Below, piece after piece: positions 11,768-24,200 of a stretch of DNA of 64,000 nucleotides. A program made the translations under genes and the position numbers. Below the pieces are notes generated by a model. That model searched no databases, was not told where the DNA came from, and saw only the letters and a program-made list of their open reading frames with translations. The DNA comes from Aphelocoma coerulescens. Taxonomy: Eukaryota > Chordata > Aves > Passeriformes > Corvidae. The DNA lies in the NCBI RefSeq assembly GCF_041296385.1, contig NC_091017.1, positions 15,804,001 through 15,868,000 of the forward strand. The letters are read 5' to 3'. The first letter of the stretch is position 1; every line of letters starts with the position of its first letter.

Positions 11768-12238
11768 GGCTGCAAATACCTGCCCGAGGGCAGCGCTGTG
11801 ACAGACGCCTCCTGCCGAGGAGAGAGAGCCGCGACTCCGAGGGCGCGTCCTCCCCGCCTGCCTGACACCCTCCCCCGCCGGACGCCGCTTTCCTCGGGAG
11901 CCGGAGACGAGGGGAAGGAAGCAGAGGGCTGCCGCTCATCTTCCCGGCTGACCAGGTCTTCCCGGAGCAGCGAGCGTGTGGAGCTGGCGCTAGAAGCCGT
12001 AGCCTGCGGTGAACTGGCCATGGCGAGTGAAGGCAAACAAGTTGTTCAGCCAACAGGTGATGATGGAGGAGGAGGAGCGGGAAAAGAAGGAAATGCTGCC
12101 GAAGGGGGAAGTGTGCTGCAGCCTTTGAATCCAGGAGTCCCTATCCGAGGCATCAAGATGAAATTCGCTGTGCTGACAGGACTGGTGGAAGTTGGTGAAG
12201 TGTCCAACAGAGACATAGTTGACACTGTGTTTAATCTG
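11768..12238 (+). CDS. LRBA: LRBA exon 2: end of 5' UTR and first coding exon (CDS 12020-12238)
   Basis: The start is the first ATG after the acceptor at 11767, in a good context (G at -3, G at +4: GGCCATGG), and it matches the MASE start of mammalian LRBA. The exon encodes residues 1-73. It begins with a variable, Gly-rich low-complexity leader, and from about residue 42 ([20 protein letters not shown]) it is the highly conserved N-terminal segment. It ends in phase 0 at CTG|GTAAGT. The 252 UTR bases before the ATG contain no stop in the LRBA frame and no other ATG. Confidence 0.96.
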
Positions 12239-15200
12239 GTAAGTTGATTGCCTGAATGAGGGGAAAGAGCAGCACCGGTGTGCAGAAGAATCTGCAGGTT
12301 TTTGATGTTATTTTTCTGTTAATAATTTTTTACGTGATTGCACTTATACGCTGGATTTCAACCATGTTCTTTTCACTTACCACAAAAGCTGGAAAAAAGC
12401 ATATGAGCCTCTTTATGTATACACTTACACTTGAAACAACTCTAAGCATCCTTCTCCTTTGTTTTCCTCAGAGAAGTTGTTGCTTTATTTAGAACTGAGA
12501 AGCGTATTGTTATGTTTAAACATTTAACAGGTGTACTCAACAAGAAAGTTAAATGTTAATTTAGTAACTCAAACTGTCATCAAAACACACATGTTGTTTT
12601 AAGGCAAAACAGTTTTTCCCGTGAAGATGTTTACATCCCTTTTTGCTTCCTGTTGGTTTTGGAAGTAGGCAGAACTTTCATGTTCTGTGTGCAGGGGGTG
12701 AGGGTGTCAGGGAACAGTTCATTGAAACATGTTACATAGTCTGCTTTTTGGGAAGAGTAGAATATGGTTTCAGTGTCCTTTTTTAATTTATGAATTAGGG
12801 ACTCAGCTGTTATTTTTTGAATGCTGTGTGGATGTTGCTAATATTTCATAACAGATCTCACTAAGCGTTGAGGATACAACTTTTCCTTGTTGAAGCTACA
12901 AGCGTAATATATACCATTGAACTTCTTGGGCCAATTGCTTTGAATCGCATTATTTAAAGCAATTAGACTAGTTAGTAATGTTTCCTTTATGCAGGAGACC
13001 AACCATTAGGAGAAAAACTCAAGTTTACAAAGATACTCTGCTATTACTAGAGGTCTTAAAACATCTCTAAAAACAATTATCGTCCCTCCTTCTTCCTTTG
13101 AGTGAGCTCTGACTCTAAAACAATGTGGTTTCTGACAGACCAGGAAGTGAGAGCATTTAATAATATAAAGCTCAGTAACAAGGAAAGTTGAGGCAGAAGT
13201 CATACTGGTTTTTTATGGTGTTTGCATTTCAGTTATTTCGTTACTTGTACTCTTTGCTATGTGCTGGTTTTAATGGTCACTAAGTATTTGTGTGCAATAT
13301 CTCTTTCATGTCTTTTGGTGTTACCTTCTTGGGTTATGATAAACATTTTTTTTATTTTGGAATATTTTCGTATTAACAGTGTAGTGCCCTAGATTGTTTG
13401 GTGAAAGTCTCAATACAGAGGAATGGCAGTAGTGACAAAAATAAAGTGCAGATCAGAGATTTCATGGATGCTCCAAGTATGAGGAAGTGATTTAAGTTCC
13501 TTGGAGTCCACTTGACAATTGTCCTGGACAAAACCCAGTGCTCACATATACGGACTTGAGGTTCAAAAAGAAATTCTGGTGAATAGTTTATAATTTAGGA
13601 CACTTGTGGGGGGGGGGGAAATTGTTCATAAGCGTGTTAAACTTTACTTTTTCTAGTGTGGTCTTTTGAAGGGTGTTCTGGAGGTGTATTTTATGGCAGC
13701 AGTGGAATGAGATTCAGCAGAATAATCAAAAATGTAAAGGCTCCTTGATTCCTGTGATTCCAGTTCTGCTCCATTTTGGACAAGAGAGGATCAAAAACTT
13801 CAGTGTGATTCAGAGTATCCTTGATTTTAAGATTTTAGAGTTCTGGAGAACTTAACCTGTGACCTGCATTTTCCTGGATCTTCATTTCCCAGATTGACAG
13901 GGGAGAGTTTCTGGCCTTGGAAATTTTTGAAACTGTGTCCTCACTTTTTCTGCAAGTTAAACAGCATCCCTGACCTCTCTGATAAGACGCCTCTACCATT
14001 TCAGCACACCTGCCTACTTGTGGGAGGCTAAAGGTCATACTTGTGCCCCATGTTATGTTATCAGCTGATGGGTGTCATGACATGACCAACAGTTTGGTAG
14101 TAAGGACACTTTGCCTGGATATGTGAGAGCAAAATCCAAATTTTGGGGCAACATCAAAAATAGTAGGCCTCTTGATTTCCCTGAGTCTCAGGAAAACATC
14201 AGCTAGCTGGCAAATCAGCTATTTTGGAAGATGTCTCAAGGTCAAGTGGTTTTGTTAAAACTGAAATGTATGAAAAATTCAAACCAGCCAACAAACTCGT
14301 AGTTTTTATTATAGAAAGTCATTATTTTCTAGTTGTTTTTTTTTTTTTTTTTAATAGAACCTCTGAAGCTGTCTTTTTAATGTAGCTTTTCGGGATATGA
14401 GGGATATGAAGTCTCCCTACAAAGCAATGCTCACTCCTCTGTCATGGAGTTTCTGCCTCTGTTCATTTGTTACCTGTGACTAGTTTGTCAATTAATACCT
14501 CTGAAATCATGCTGACCGAAACTTAAGGCATGTCAAGTACTGGTTAGCAATGGTGTACTTACTTTTCTCTGTGTGGGTGTACAAAAAATCTGTAACCTTT
14601 ATCTGAAAAGGTGACTTCCAGCTCTGGCTTTGTTTCCCAATCGCTTTTGGAGCGTGTTTCCTTGGGTGTGTGCAGGTCGAGTTGGGGGTATGACAATCAT
14701 GCTGTGATCTGTTGTTGCTGAATGGGGTTGAGCCCAACATATCCCCTCCTGTTTGGTTTCGTTCTGTGTGGTGACTCATAGCTGCAGTACCTCAGGGATG
14801 GGAGCAGAGATCTGCTAGCCTGCTTCTTTTGCTTAGGAAAGAGGACACCTGTGCTGTCTGGGGTATTTTTGATCATTAAACTGAGGCATCTTTAGACCAG
14901 AGTGCAAGGAGGGCTGGGCAAATCTGGGTAGAAGGGTGGTTTAGCATATTTATTCTTTATGGCATAACCACCCTCAAACGTGAAGAGATTATTTTTTAAA
15001 CAGGGATGTTAGGTGCCCTAATTTTAATTTCTTGGGAAAACATGTTGCTCTTAGTTATGCCCTTCCAACTTGCTCTAGGATGTGTAGAATTTCTTTTTTT
15101 GTGATGGAGAGTCAAGGGAAGCCCAAAGTGCTGTCTTGATGTTTCTCATCTTTAAGTATTTAAGAGATGGTCACATTCTATATGTGAAGGACTCAGGGGG

Positions 15201-18200
15201 TCAAAAACCTGAAGTGCACAGTAATTGACCTGCTGCTTACTAAAGAAATTAAAGCCTCTGTAGTTCTGATTACTCGAGCAAATAAGTTGTTCACTTATAA
15301 GTGTTGCATCTTGAAGTGCCTCCTCTAACATTTTCTCTGTCCAGCAGTGTAACAAAGTGCTTAGTGAGCTCACTTCTAGCATCAAAACTCTACTAGTCTC
15401 ATTTTATTGTCTTTGAAAATTCTACTCCTAGAAGTACACAAGTTGATCTGCTTTGTTTTGGTCAGTTTTCTCAATGAACACAGTTTTCCAGCCCACATTG
15501 AATATGGCTTTGTGTATTTCAGCACCTATTAAAAGTGAAGAGGGAAAGAAGGACTTTCAAGAAGCTGATTATTCTGTGAAAAACTTTGAAAGCACGTTCT
15601 TGTTCAAGTATTAGTCTGTTCTGTTACTTGACAGACTAAGCCAAACTATGGATATCTATGCCTCATGCATTGTGAATATTTTTTTTTTAATTGACTTCTG
15701 GCAGCAATAACTCCTTGAATTTCCTTTGTATACGAATCAGGTGAATTCCTGTTCATTACCTCATATTTGCCCCCCTTAGTTTATTAAAATAAAAATCCCT
15801 TCTGGTTGGAGAAGATGATAGAATGGAAGAATAAATTAGTTACAGTGGGATCTGTTACTAACTTAAAATAGCTCTAAGCCAGTTTGTTTTAAAAAGCTTT
15901 AGTGCTTCTAACTGTTTTATTGAATATGGTCTAGATTGTTACTTGATTTGGTTCAAGTTTTTCCTCTCAGTCTGTGTTACAAAGACTTATATGTTCTGTC
16001 TCTTTGGTGAAGAGAATGTGCTGTTACTTCTGATTCTGTTCGTGGATTAGGAGGTCCTCACCAAGAGTGACAAAGTGCAAATGAGAAAGAAATGCAAGTT
16101 TTTATCACCTTTGGAGGAAAAATAATGGGATGTGAGGAGCAGAAGCTAAAATTGCTTTGTAAATTTAATTTGTCAGCTCTTTCACTTCTGCCAGACTTTA
16201 TTAAAACCACAAATGAAAAAATCAACCTAATTTAAAAAAATTTTTACAGATTATTTTCCTGCTGATACAACAGGTTTCTAATTTGTATGGTTTTGGTGCA
16301 CTAATGCAACTAGAACACTGTAACTCATAATGATTTTTATGAAGTCTGAATTCTCCTTTTTTCATCTCCGCTCACAGACTTACTTTGCATATATCATATT
16401 TTAGAAAACTCCCAAAACTATTGCTGATAGAATTAAATGTATTGCAGTAGTAAAACTCCACCATAAATGTCTTTATAACAATGTATTCCTTTCATTGCAT
16501 TACTGCATGTTTTTAGAGACTTTATTTTCTACATAAACTTATCAATGCTGATGACAGGTGAGAGTAACCAAGTAGCTTCTAGAATATCACTGAATATTGT
16601 GTATTTCTTAATAGATGCAGTCTTCCTTAGTAGCTTTCCAGTAAGTACACCTCTGGCTACAGTTACCCTAGTTCAGTCACTTCTGTCCACTTACAGTACA
16701 GATGATAAGGTAAGTCTGTGGCTTTAGCTGGGTCAGGCTTGTAAGGTTTTTTTTAAAAAAATCATGGTAAATTGAACAGTCAGCTGACCTAGTGGTCATG
16801 CATGGTTTTTACTTACTGAAGTGATGCATATTGGGTTTTTTTCAGGTGTTGATGCAACTTGGACACTTTGTATTGAGTAGAAATACCCCACCCTATGTAG
16901 TAGGTGCAGGAATTTAGGGAAATTTTGTGGTTGGATGAGAAAGGTATGGAATGTAGTGAGGTGGTAATGGCAGTCTTTAATTAGGTATGCTAACAATTTA
17001 AAAGAAAATTGTCTAGGCTCTGAAGAGCTGATTTGTACTTTGGCTGTGGTATTTACTCACTTCTATAACTGCAACTTAAAACACACTGTAAGACAACAAA
17101 ATATTGAAGACAAAATCATAAAGACCACACAGGAGAGTGTTCAGTTTTACTTACTCTTCCTTTAACTTGCCAAATTTTTATTTGTGTCCAAACTGAATTT
17201 TCAAGTTTGTGAAAGCCTGTGAACGTGCTCTGGGTTTTCCAGCAGTGTTGGCATCCTGTACTGACATTAGTGGGCTCTGTACAAACATAAAGCTAAAAAA
17301 GCAAGGCTGAACTGGGCATTTGCATATATCATGTCTTAATAATGCAGTATTTGTTAGACAATTTTTAATCAGCAGTCTGTTCTACGAGGAAGGCTGTTCA
17401 AAATGTGTTCACAGCATGGCTTAGAAGTCCCCTGTAGAGGGAAATGCATCAGTTCAATGACAGATTTTTCTAGGTGGTGTCTGGTAACAAAGAAGAGGGA
17501 GTCAGGTTTCTACTGCAGTTGCTTTGCTGTCTCTGGGTAGTGTTTTGTGCTGCTTCTGCGAGTCAGTACTGAGCTGGATGGACCACGGGCCTGACCCAGT
17601 AGTGCTGAGAGCGCAGCAACCTAGGGGCCATATGGACTGGCTCAGGAAAAGCATCTGCGGATTAGGGAATAGAATGAAATTAGTCAAAAGCATCAGGGAA
17701 GCAGGTGGATGGCATGTCAAGGTTGTCACAAAGGCTGGACATTGCAGAGTGATACAAAAATAGATAATTATAAATGCAGGTTGAATCAGCACGCTTTGGT
17801 TCACTTCTCCAATAACCTCTTTGAAGATGAGTGTGAGTGAAGAGAAGGCTTTTGAAGTTGCTGTATTGGCTGAACACTGGAGGTTGAGGAAAATCAAAGA
17901 GGAAGTATTTGCTCAATTCTTTTCTGAGGTAGTGTTGTCTTGGTACAATGTTCAGTACTCAACAGCTAGTCAGGTGTACATTCAGATGCTGAAGTTTGCT
18001 GAGAAGTCCCAGTCTTCTGAAAATCATCAAGCCTGATATTTTTTTTGACATATTTGAAGTCTGATGAAAGATAAAAATGAGCTTTGTCTGTGGTTTCATT
18101 CATTATCTGTATATTTGTTTTACCACCTCTTGGTGAACCTGTGCTCATTCTGACATGTCTCTCACTTGACATGGTGCTCTGACCTTTTAGTTTTTGCTAG

Positions 18201-21200
18201 ATAAGTTGGCAGCTTAAAGCACTGATAGCTTCTGTCTTCATGCAGTCATCAAGTTCTTTATGACCCTTAAGGAGGAAGCTTTAATCCATTGCACAGATGA
18301 AATAAGATCTGCAGTTTAGTCACTGGAATGTGAAATAGCTTCTTGCTACCTTTGGTGTTTCTGTCTTTTTCTGTCTTCTTTAAAAATCTATTCTGTCAAA
18401 TTCAGTCTTGCATGCATTAAATTTATGCATATCTTTTTAAAGAACTTCTATTTATTTTAAATGGGTCAATCTGGCAGAAAGTTTTTGTTCATAATCACTA
18501 ATTACAGTTAGCTAACTTTCTGCTGTTCAAGTGTCTTCCCCAGCCCCCGGAGGCCTTGCTGGCCTCTTCACAACGTTTTGCATAATGGTTTTTGGTATTA
18601 GCTTGACCTAATTACTAATGTCCTAATTTAGACTACATTTCTGCTTTAACTAATTCTAGATTTTTCTGGTGGACTTGATACCAGGCTAGAGCATATTACT
18701 GCCTGTCCTAAAGCTCGTTTGGCCATTTTTATTTGACTCTGGGAAACCCTCAGGCTTTGTCTGTGAGCTCTGGCCACTTGCCAGGAGTCTGAGGGCTCCC
18801 ATGAATATGCGTAAAGCAGGATACTATTGCCACCTGCTTTTTGAATGCTCTGTGTGGCCGGTGGAGACCACAGTTTCCAGCATGCAGTGCTCTGTGCTTA
18901 GTGCAGATAGCAATCGAGATGCATCCTTGCACAACTGCTGTAATCAAATTCACCAAATGATGATACTGCAGGAGTTGCAATAGTACCTCTCCCCAGGACA
19001 CTGGAGGCTTTGTGCTGACACTGGGAGCCCGGAATAATTTGTGAAGAGCTTGCGTTGCCACAGTGCTTTAGATTCCAGAGCTTCACAAATAGGCATAAGT
19101 GGTTTCTAAATAGAAACTAATTTGTGGAGAAGAAAAATCTAATGCCTTCTGTTGCACTGGATTCCCCTAGTAGTAACTGGGGAGCTGGGAGCAGCTATGT
19201 CCCAGGCATGATTTTCTTGTTAATAGCTGCCTTGAGAAGATATTTAAATGAGAATTGCTAGTGGGAATAGGATGTGCTCTGTTGCCTCCTGTAAATGCTC
19301 CAGGAGTTTGAGCTGCAAGTCTCTTTATTGCACCCTGCAAATGAATAGTTTTGTTGATGTTTTTGTATTCTACATATATCTAGGAAAAAATTCCATATGC
19401 ATTAATGCAGAAAATTCAGATCATTTTTTGTGTGACTGAAAAGCTGGAATTGAATTGTTTAGGCAAAAACCTCTTCTCCTTTGTTGATGTAACTGAAGAA
19501 ATCAATACTTGAAGAGCTACTGGATTATATTTCCTTTACAGTTGGAAATCAAAACCGGAGTAACTGTGTAGGACTCATCTGTCCTGTGAAAGTGTGTTAT
19601 GTGTGTGTCAGCATCTCCCCTTTTGCCATCAGCAGTCGTTCTCTAAGACGTGGACAGAAATTACAGAGATAAATTCACTAAATGGAGTCTATTCTATTTG
19701 CCCCACTTAGATACTCCAAATTTCTAGGTTTGTTCTGGACTAGCCCTGAAAAACAGTAACTGTAAGAATGCATAGGGTGATCTGTAGCTTATTTATTCTC
19801 TCCTTGGGAATGCTAAAGACAAGAGGCACCAGCAAGCAGCAGGTAAGATGGTGACTGCAGCAGGAGGGCAATTTCTGTAATAAAAGACCAGAAAGAGGAG
19901 AAAGAGTAGCATCTTGCAGTGAACTGGGAAATATGTGTTTATGGAGTCCAGGATGCTGAATGTTTGCTTGATAAATGCCTCACAAAGTGGTTTTGTTATC
20001 AAACTCTGTATGTTTGGGTGGGAATTGTACTGGCTGCTTTCCCAAATGTGATTAGGATGAAGGCAGGTGGGGAGTGAGGTAAACCCTGTTGCTGTAGAAC
20101 CACTGAATAAAGGCTTTGCAGGTCCTGCAACTTTTAAGTTTTAGTAGTCTGTTATTAGAGAAGCTTTTAAGTTGTGTTGTTTGCACTTCTTGGTATTAAA
20201 ACAGTGTTCCTAAGGACAATTGTTTTTTGCATGATTATTAATGATTGAGGTGGGTCTTGGAATCAATCGGTGCGTAAGAAAACCAACCAACCCTCCCCCC
20301 ACCCAAAAATAATCCCCAAAAACCCAAACAACCCATCACAAAACCAAACCCAAAATGTTTTTTACATGGAATCATAGACTTAAGTTACAAAATACGGCCA
20401 GTGATACAGATGTAGAATTGCTGATGAGCCTTAAAACAATACAACTGAGGGGAGGATAGGAACCAAATGACTAATGTTGTGAGTGGTGCATGACTGTTAA
20501 ATAAACAAATGGAAACTATCAGTCCAGTCAGCATCTGCCTCCTGCTAATGTTTTTGTTGAAACTAAGCATGTGATTTATCTCTAGTTGTGGTTGTGAACT
20601 TGATTGAAAAGAACTTGCAAGCTTTTTTTTTTCTCCCTGTATAGTGGGAGCTTACTTACACTGTAGGATTTGGTTCCAGTGTATAATTTAGGTGCCCTAG
20701 TGCCTGGCTTTTAGGTATCTGATATGGAGTATAAAACTGAGTAACTGTGAATGTGTTTTTTAGAATGTATTTTGAACCATCAAACATGAGAAGGGGAGAT
20801 GTGTATGTTTAATATATTGCTGCTGTTATAGAATGGGAGAGCACCTGAGATGCTGGGAATGGGTATTTCAATTGGGATTGCTAAAGGTTCTCTGTCCGAT
20901 TTGTGATCTACGCCTTCTAAAGCTATGATGTTCTTAATACTTCGAATTTCATTGATTTAAACAGGGTAGCAGTGGTGCTCAACTCAACAGTAAAGTGCTA
21001 TGAAAAGAGTTCTCAGGATCAGAAACTGTACCAGTGGTTTTCCATCTTTATATAAATCAGTGAATGCTTATGGGAAAATTACTGCCTTGTTTCCTTGCCC
21101 ATTTCTTCCTTAAAAGTAAGGTCCCAATCTTGTGCCATGCTAGATTATCTCCTGTCTAACCTCACACCAGGACACTGCTTTGTCCTTTCTGTGCCCCCTT

Positions 21201-24200
21201 GCCTCCTCTTCCATGACCTGGCACCTGCTGCCTTCATCCTTGGCTGCAGAAGTGAGTCGTGAGCATTCGCTGGGAATCTGTGAATGCCCCTGTGTGCTGC
21301 AGTTGCTGTGGCTCAGCTGATTGGCAGGAGCATTGCCTTGAGGAGATGTTTATTCCATGACTCATCTGAGACCTGGTGCTGAAGACTTGTGTCCTTCTTG
21401 TATACTGCTTTTCTAGTGGAATATATGTGGCTCTTTGGGGGTTTTGCTGGTTTAGTAAAGTCTCACCTCTGCGGGAAGTGAAAACCACTCTGATTTCTCT
21501 CCTTAGTAGGAAGAGATTCGAACTGCCATTTGTCAGGAAATTGTCATTTGCAGAGTGAGTGACTTCTTGCAGAGTGAGTCATTTGCCTGTGAGTGACTTC
21601 TACAGGAACACTTGTAACACCTCTTCTGCCAAGACCAGGCTCATACACAGCAAAAATGCTGGATTCTTGAGTATGGGGAGAAGGCACAGGAAGAAACAAG
21701 TGTGAGACCTTGTGGTTTAGGTGTTTGAATAAGGTTTTCCAGTGACTCATACATGACAGGGAAGGTTTGGAGCTGGAAAACAGTGGATTTCTTGCCCACA
21801 TGTTAGGACTTTCGTAAAGATTTCTTTGTAATGTACAAAATCCTGAATTCCTTCCTGGAAAGTGAATTATTTTCAGGTTAAGGGCTTTGTCCAGTGACTG
21901 AAATACCACTGAAGTTCTCAGACATATTTTGAAAAGATAGAATTTAGATGGCAGGAATTTGGGTTTCTTGCTTCAAGATGGTGCTGTCATTTTTCAGATA
22001 AGTGATATCCCCCTTTCCAACTAGATCGTGAGGAAATTGAAAAAACTCATATAACACTTCTTGATACAAGTTAGTGTAGTGTATTGTCTGCTCCCTCCTG
22101 AAAGAAAAAGAAAGGGCATGTGGTGAAACTAATTTTCACATTTTCAGATGATGTAGACGAGTGTAACAAGGAAACTTGTCAGTTCAGGCTTTCCCTCAGC
22201 TGGGTTTTGTGTGTGCAAATGGAGAAACCTGGAAAACTGGATACTGAGTGGAAAGGGGGAAAATCCCCTGAAATTTTGTTTGAGTGCTGAGTTAGTCTTG
22301 ATGTCTTTGTTGGTGTTCTTCAAAGATGGATGTGTCTGTAGGGATTCTTTAATTAGTTATGCAAGGAGTTGTTGGGATCTCTTTCATTCGAGACATATGA
22401 ATAGAAGTAGAGGTGAAAGTTTAGAGGAGCAACCAAACTGCCCAAAGAAATTATCACCAAAAAAAATCACTCATGAACAGTTTAGTTTAATCACTGTAAT
22501 TGTGCTGTTATAAAACTTGATTATAAACTATTTGTTTCAAATTCAAACTTCTGGATTCAAATCCTGACTGTCTAAATGCCATGATCTTGTCTCTATCCAT
22601 CCTGTTCGGAAAGTTGTGACAAGATGGTGAAGTTACCAGTGACTGGAAAAGGGAAAACTTAAGTCCTGGTGTTAAAAGGCAGGGGAAAAAAGGAAGACCC
22701 CAGGAAATTCCAGGTTGTTCAGTTTCACCTCTGTGCCTGACAGGATCATGGAACAGATGCTCCTGGAAATTGTGCTAAGGCACATAGAAAATAAGGAGGT
22801 GATTGATGACAGCCAGCAAGGTGTCACTAAGGGCAAATTGTACCTGACAAATTTGGTGGCCTTCAGTGATGGGGTTGCAGCACTGGTGGATGAGGGAAGA
22901 ACAACTGATGTCATCTATCTGGACTTCTGCAAAGCACTTGGCACAACATCCTTGTCTATAAACTGGAGAGGCGTGGATTTGATGGATGGACCACTCACTG
23001 GATAACAAATTGCCCAGAGAAGTTGTGGATGACCCAACCTTGGAAGTGTTAAAGGCCAGGTTGGGTGGGGTTTTGAGCAGCCTGGTCTAGTGGAAGGTGT
23101 CCTTGCCCATGGCAGAGGGAATGGAACTAGATGATCTTTAAGGTCCTTTCCCACCCAGACCATTTGGTGGTTTTGTAATTTGGTGATTCTTTGTTAATCT
23201 CTATGGGAAAACTCACTTTTAAGTGCACAAGAGTGCCAGAAATTTAAGCTTGAGTTACATGTGGAGGCAGGGGGAGGGAGAATAAATTCATTGGCTTTTG
23301 ACTTGTCCCATCTCTGTCATGTATTGTTTAATGTCTGTGTTTTCATTTGCTCTGTCATGTGACTATCCTGCAGCTACTGCTGACATGTGTGGTTTAATGA
23401 GTGTTTCGTGCCTCATTCCTACTCTGGTAGCTGAATCCCTGTATCTTCCTGAACAGGATATTTTTGTGCATTTCAGTGTAATAATGCATACTACTGAGAA
23501 TAGGTCTGGTCAGACACGGGTTCAATGCCCATTTTGCAGCATGCATGACAGCTATTGTGCAGAACAGCTCTTCAGCTCTGAAATACAGTGTATCTTCTGT
23601 GGGTTGGCAGTGCATTTGAGTTCTGTAGCACTAAGTGATCTTGATGCTTCAATTTCCTGTTAAAGTAGGTATATGGGGAAGGAGCTGAACTTAGCTTTAA
23701 ATGCTCATTTATAGTAATTTTCCGGTTGGATGTTCAACTTCTCAACTTCTACAAGCCAGATTTAATATTTCCTGTAGCTCTATTGCTCATGTATACAAGG
23801 CTAGAGTTGTAGTTAGAATTCTGTTTCTCAACTCTTTTTAAAGAGTTTTGTTCACCAAGGATACTTCTAAATGGGTTTGTTTGCCTGTGACCTTACTGTG
23901 CAAATTGGAATGAATGCTTGAATGCACATATGGATTCTTAAAACAGGTATTGATCATTATAACAATGGGATTGATGCAGAGTAAAGGATTTCTCGACTGC
24001 AGTAATTGTATGCGCAAATTTCTGTATTAAAAGGTGCATGAACCTGTCTTAATATCCAGAATTTTGAAGGCAAAGATGCCTTTGTTTAGGAAGGTTAATA
24101 ATTCGGCCAAGAGGAGCTATTGTCCATTATGAGCATGCACACTGTGATTAAATTAACTGTGGCATCAAGGAAAACAGAATAATCAAATGTATGGATGGCA

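Larger units (their letters stand above)
10980..12060 (+). promoter_or_regulatory. LRBA: CpG island containing the LRBA promoter
   Basis: A GC- and CpG-dense block in an otherwise AT-rich region. It covers the probable UTR exon 1, its short intron and exon 2 through the start codon. There is no clear TATA box near a likely start. GC-box (Sp1-type) sequence lies around 11165-11185. An A/T-rich tract (11545-11585) interrupts the island inside intron 1. This arrangement is typical of a broad, housekeeping-type promoter. Confidence 0.8.

Noticed and set aside
11798..12019. GTG at 11798 as an LRBA start
   Set aside because: A vertebrate nuclear gene would not normally start at GTG. The ATG at 12020 has a good context and matches the known LRBA N-terminus.
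23298..23663. 121-codon + strand open frame, Cys-rich
   Set aside because: No domain pattern: the Cys spacing fits no zinc-finger family I know. It directly follows a CR1 copy.
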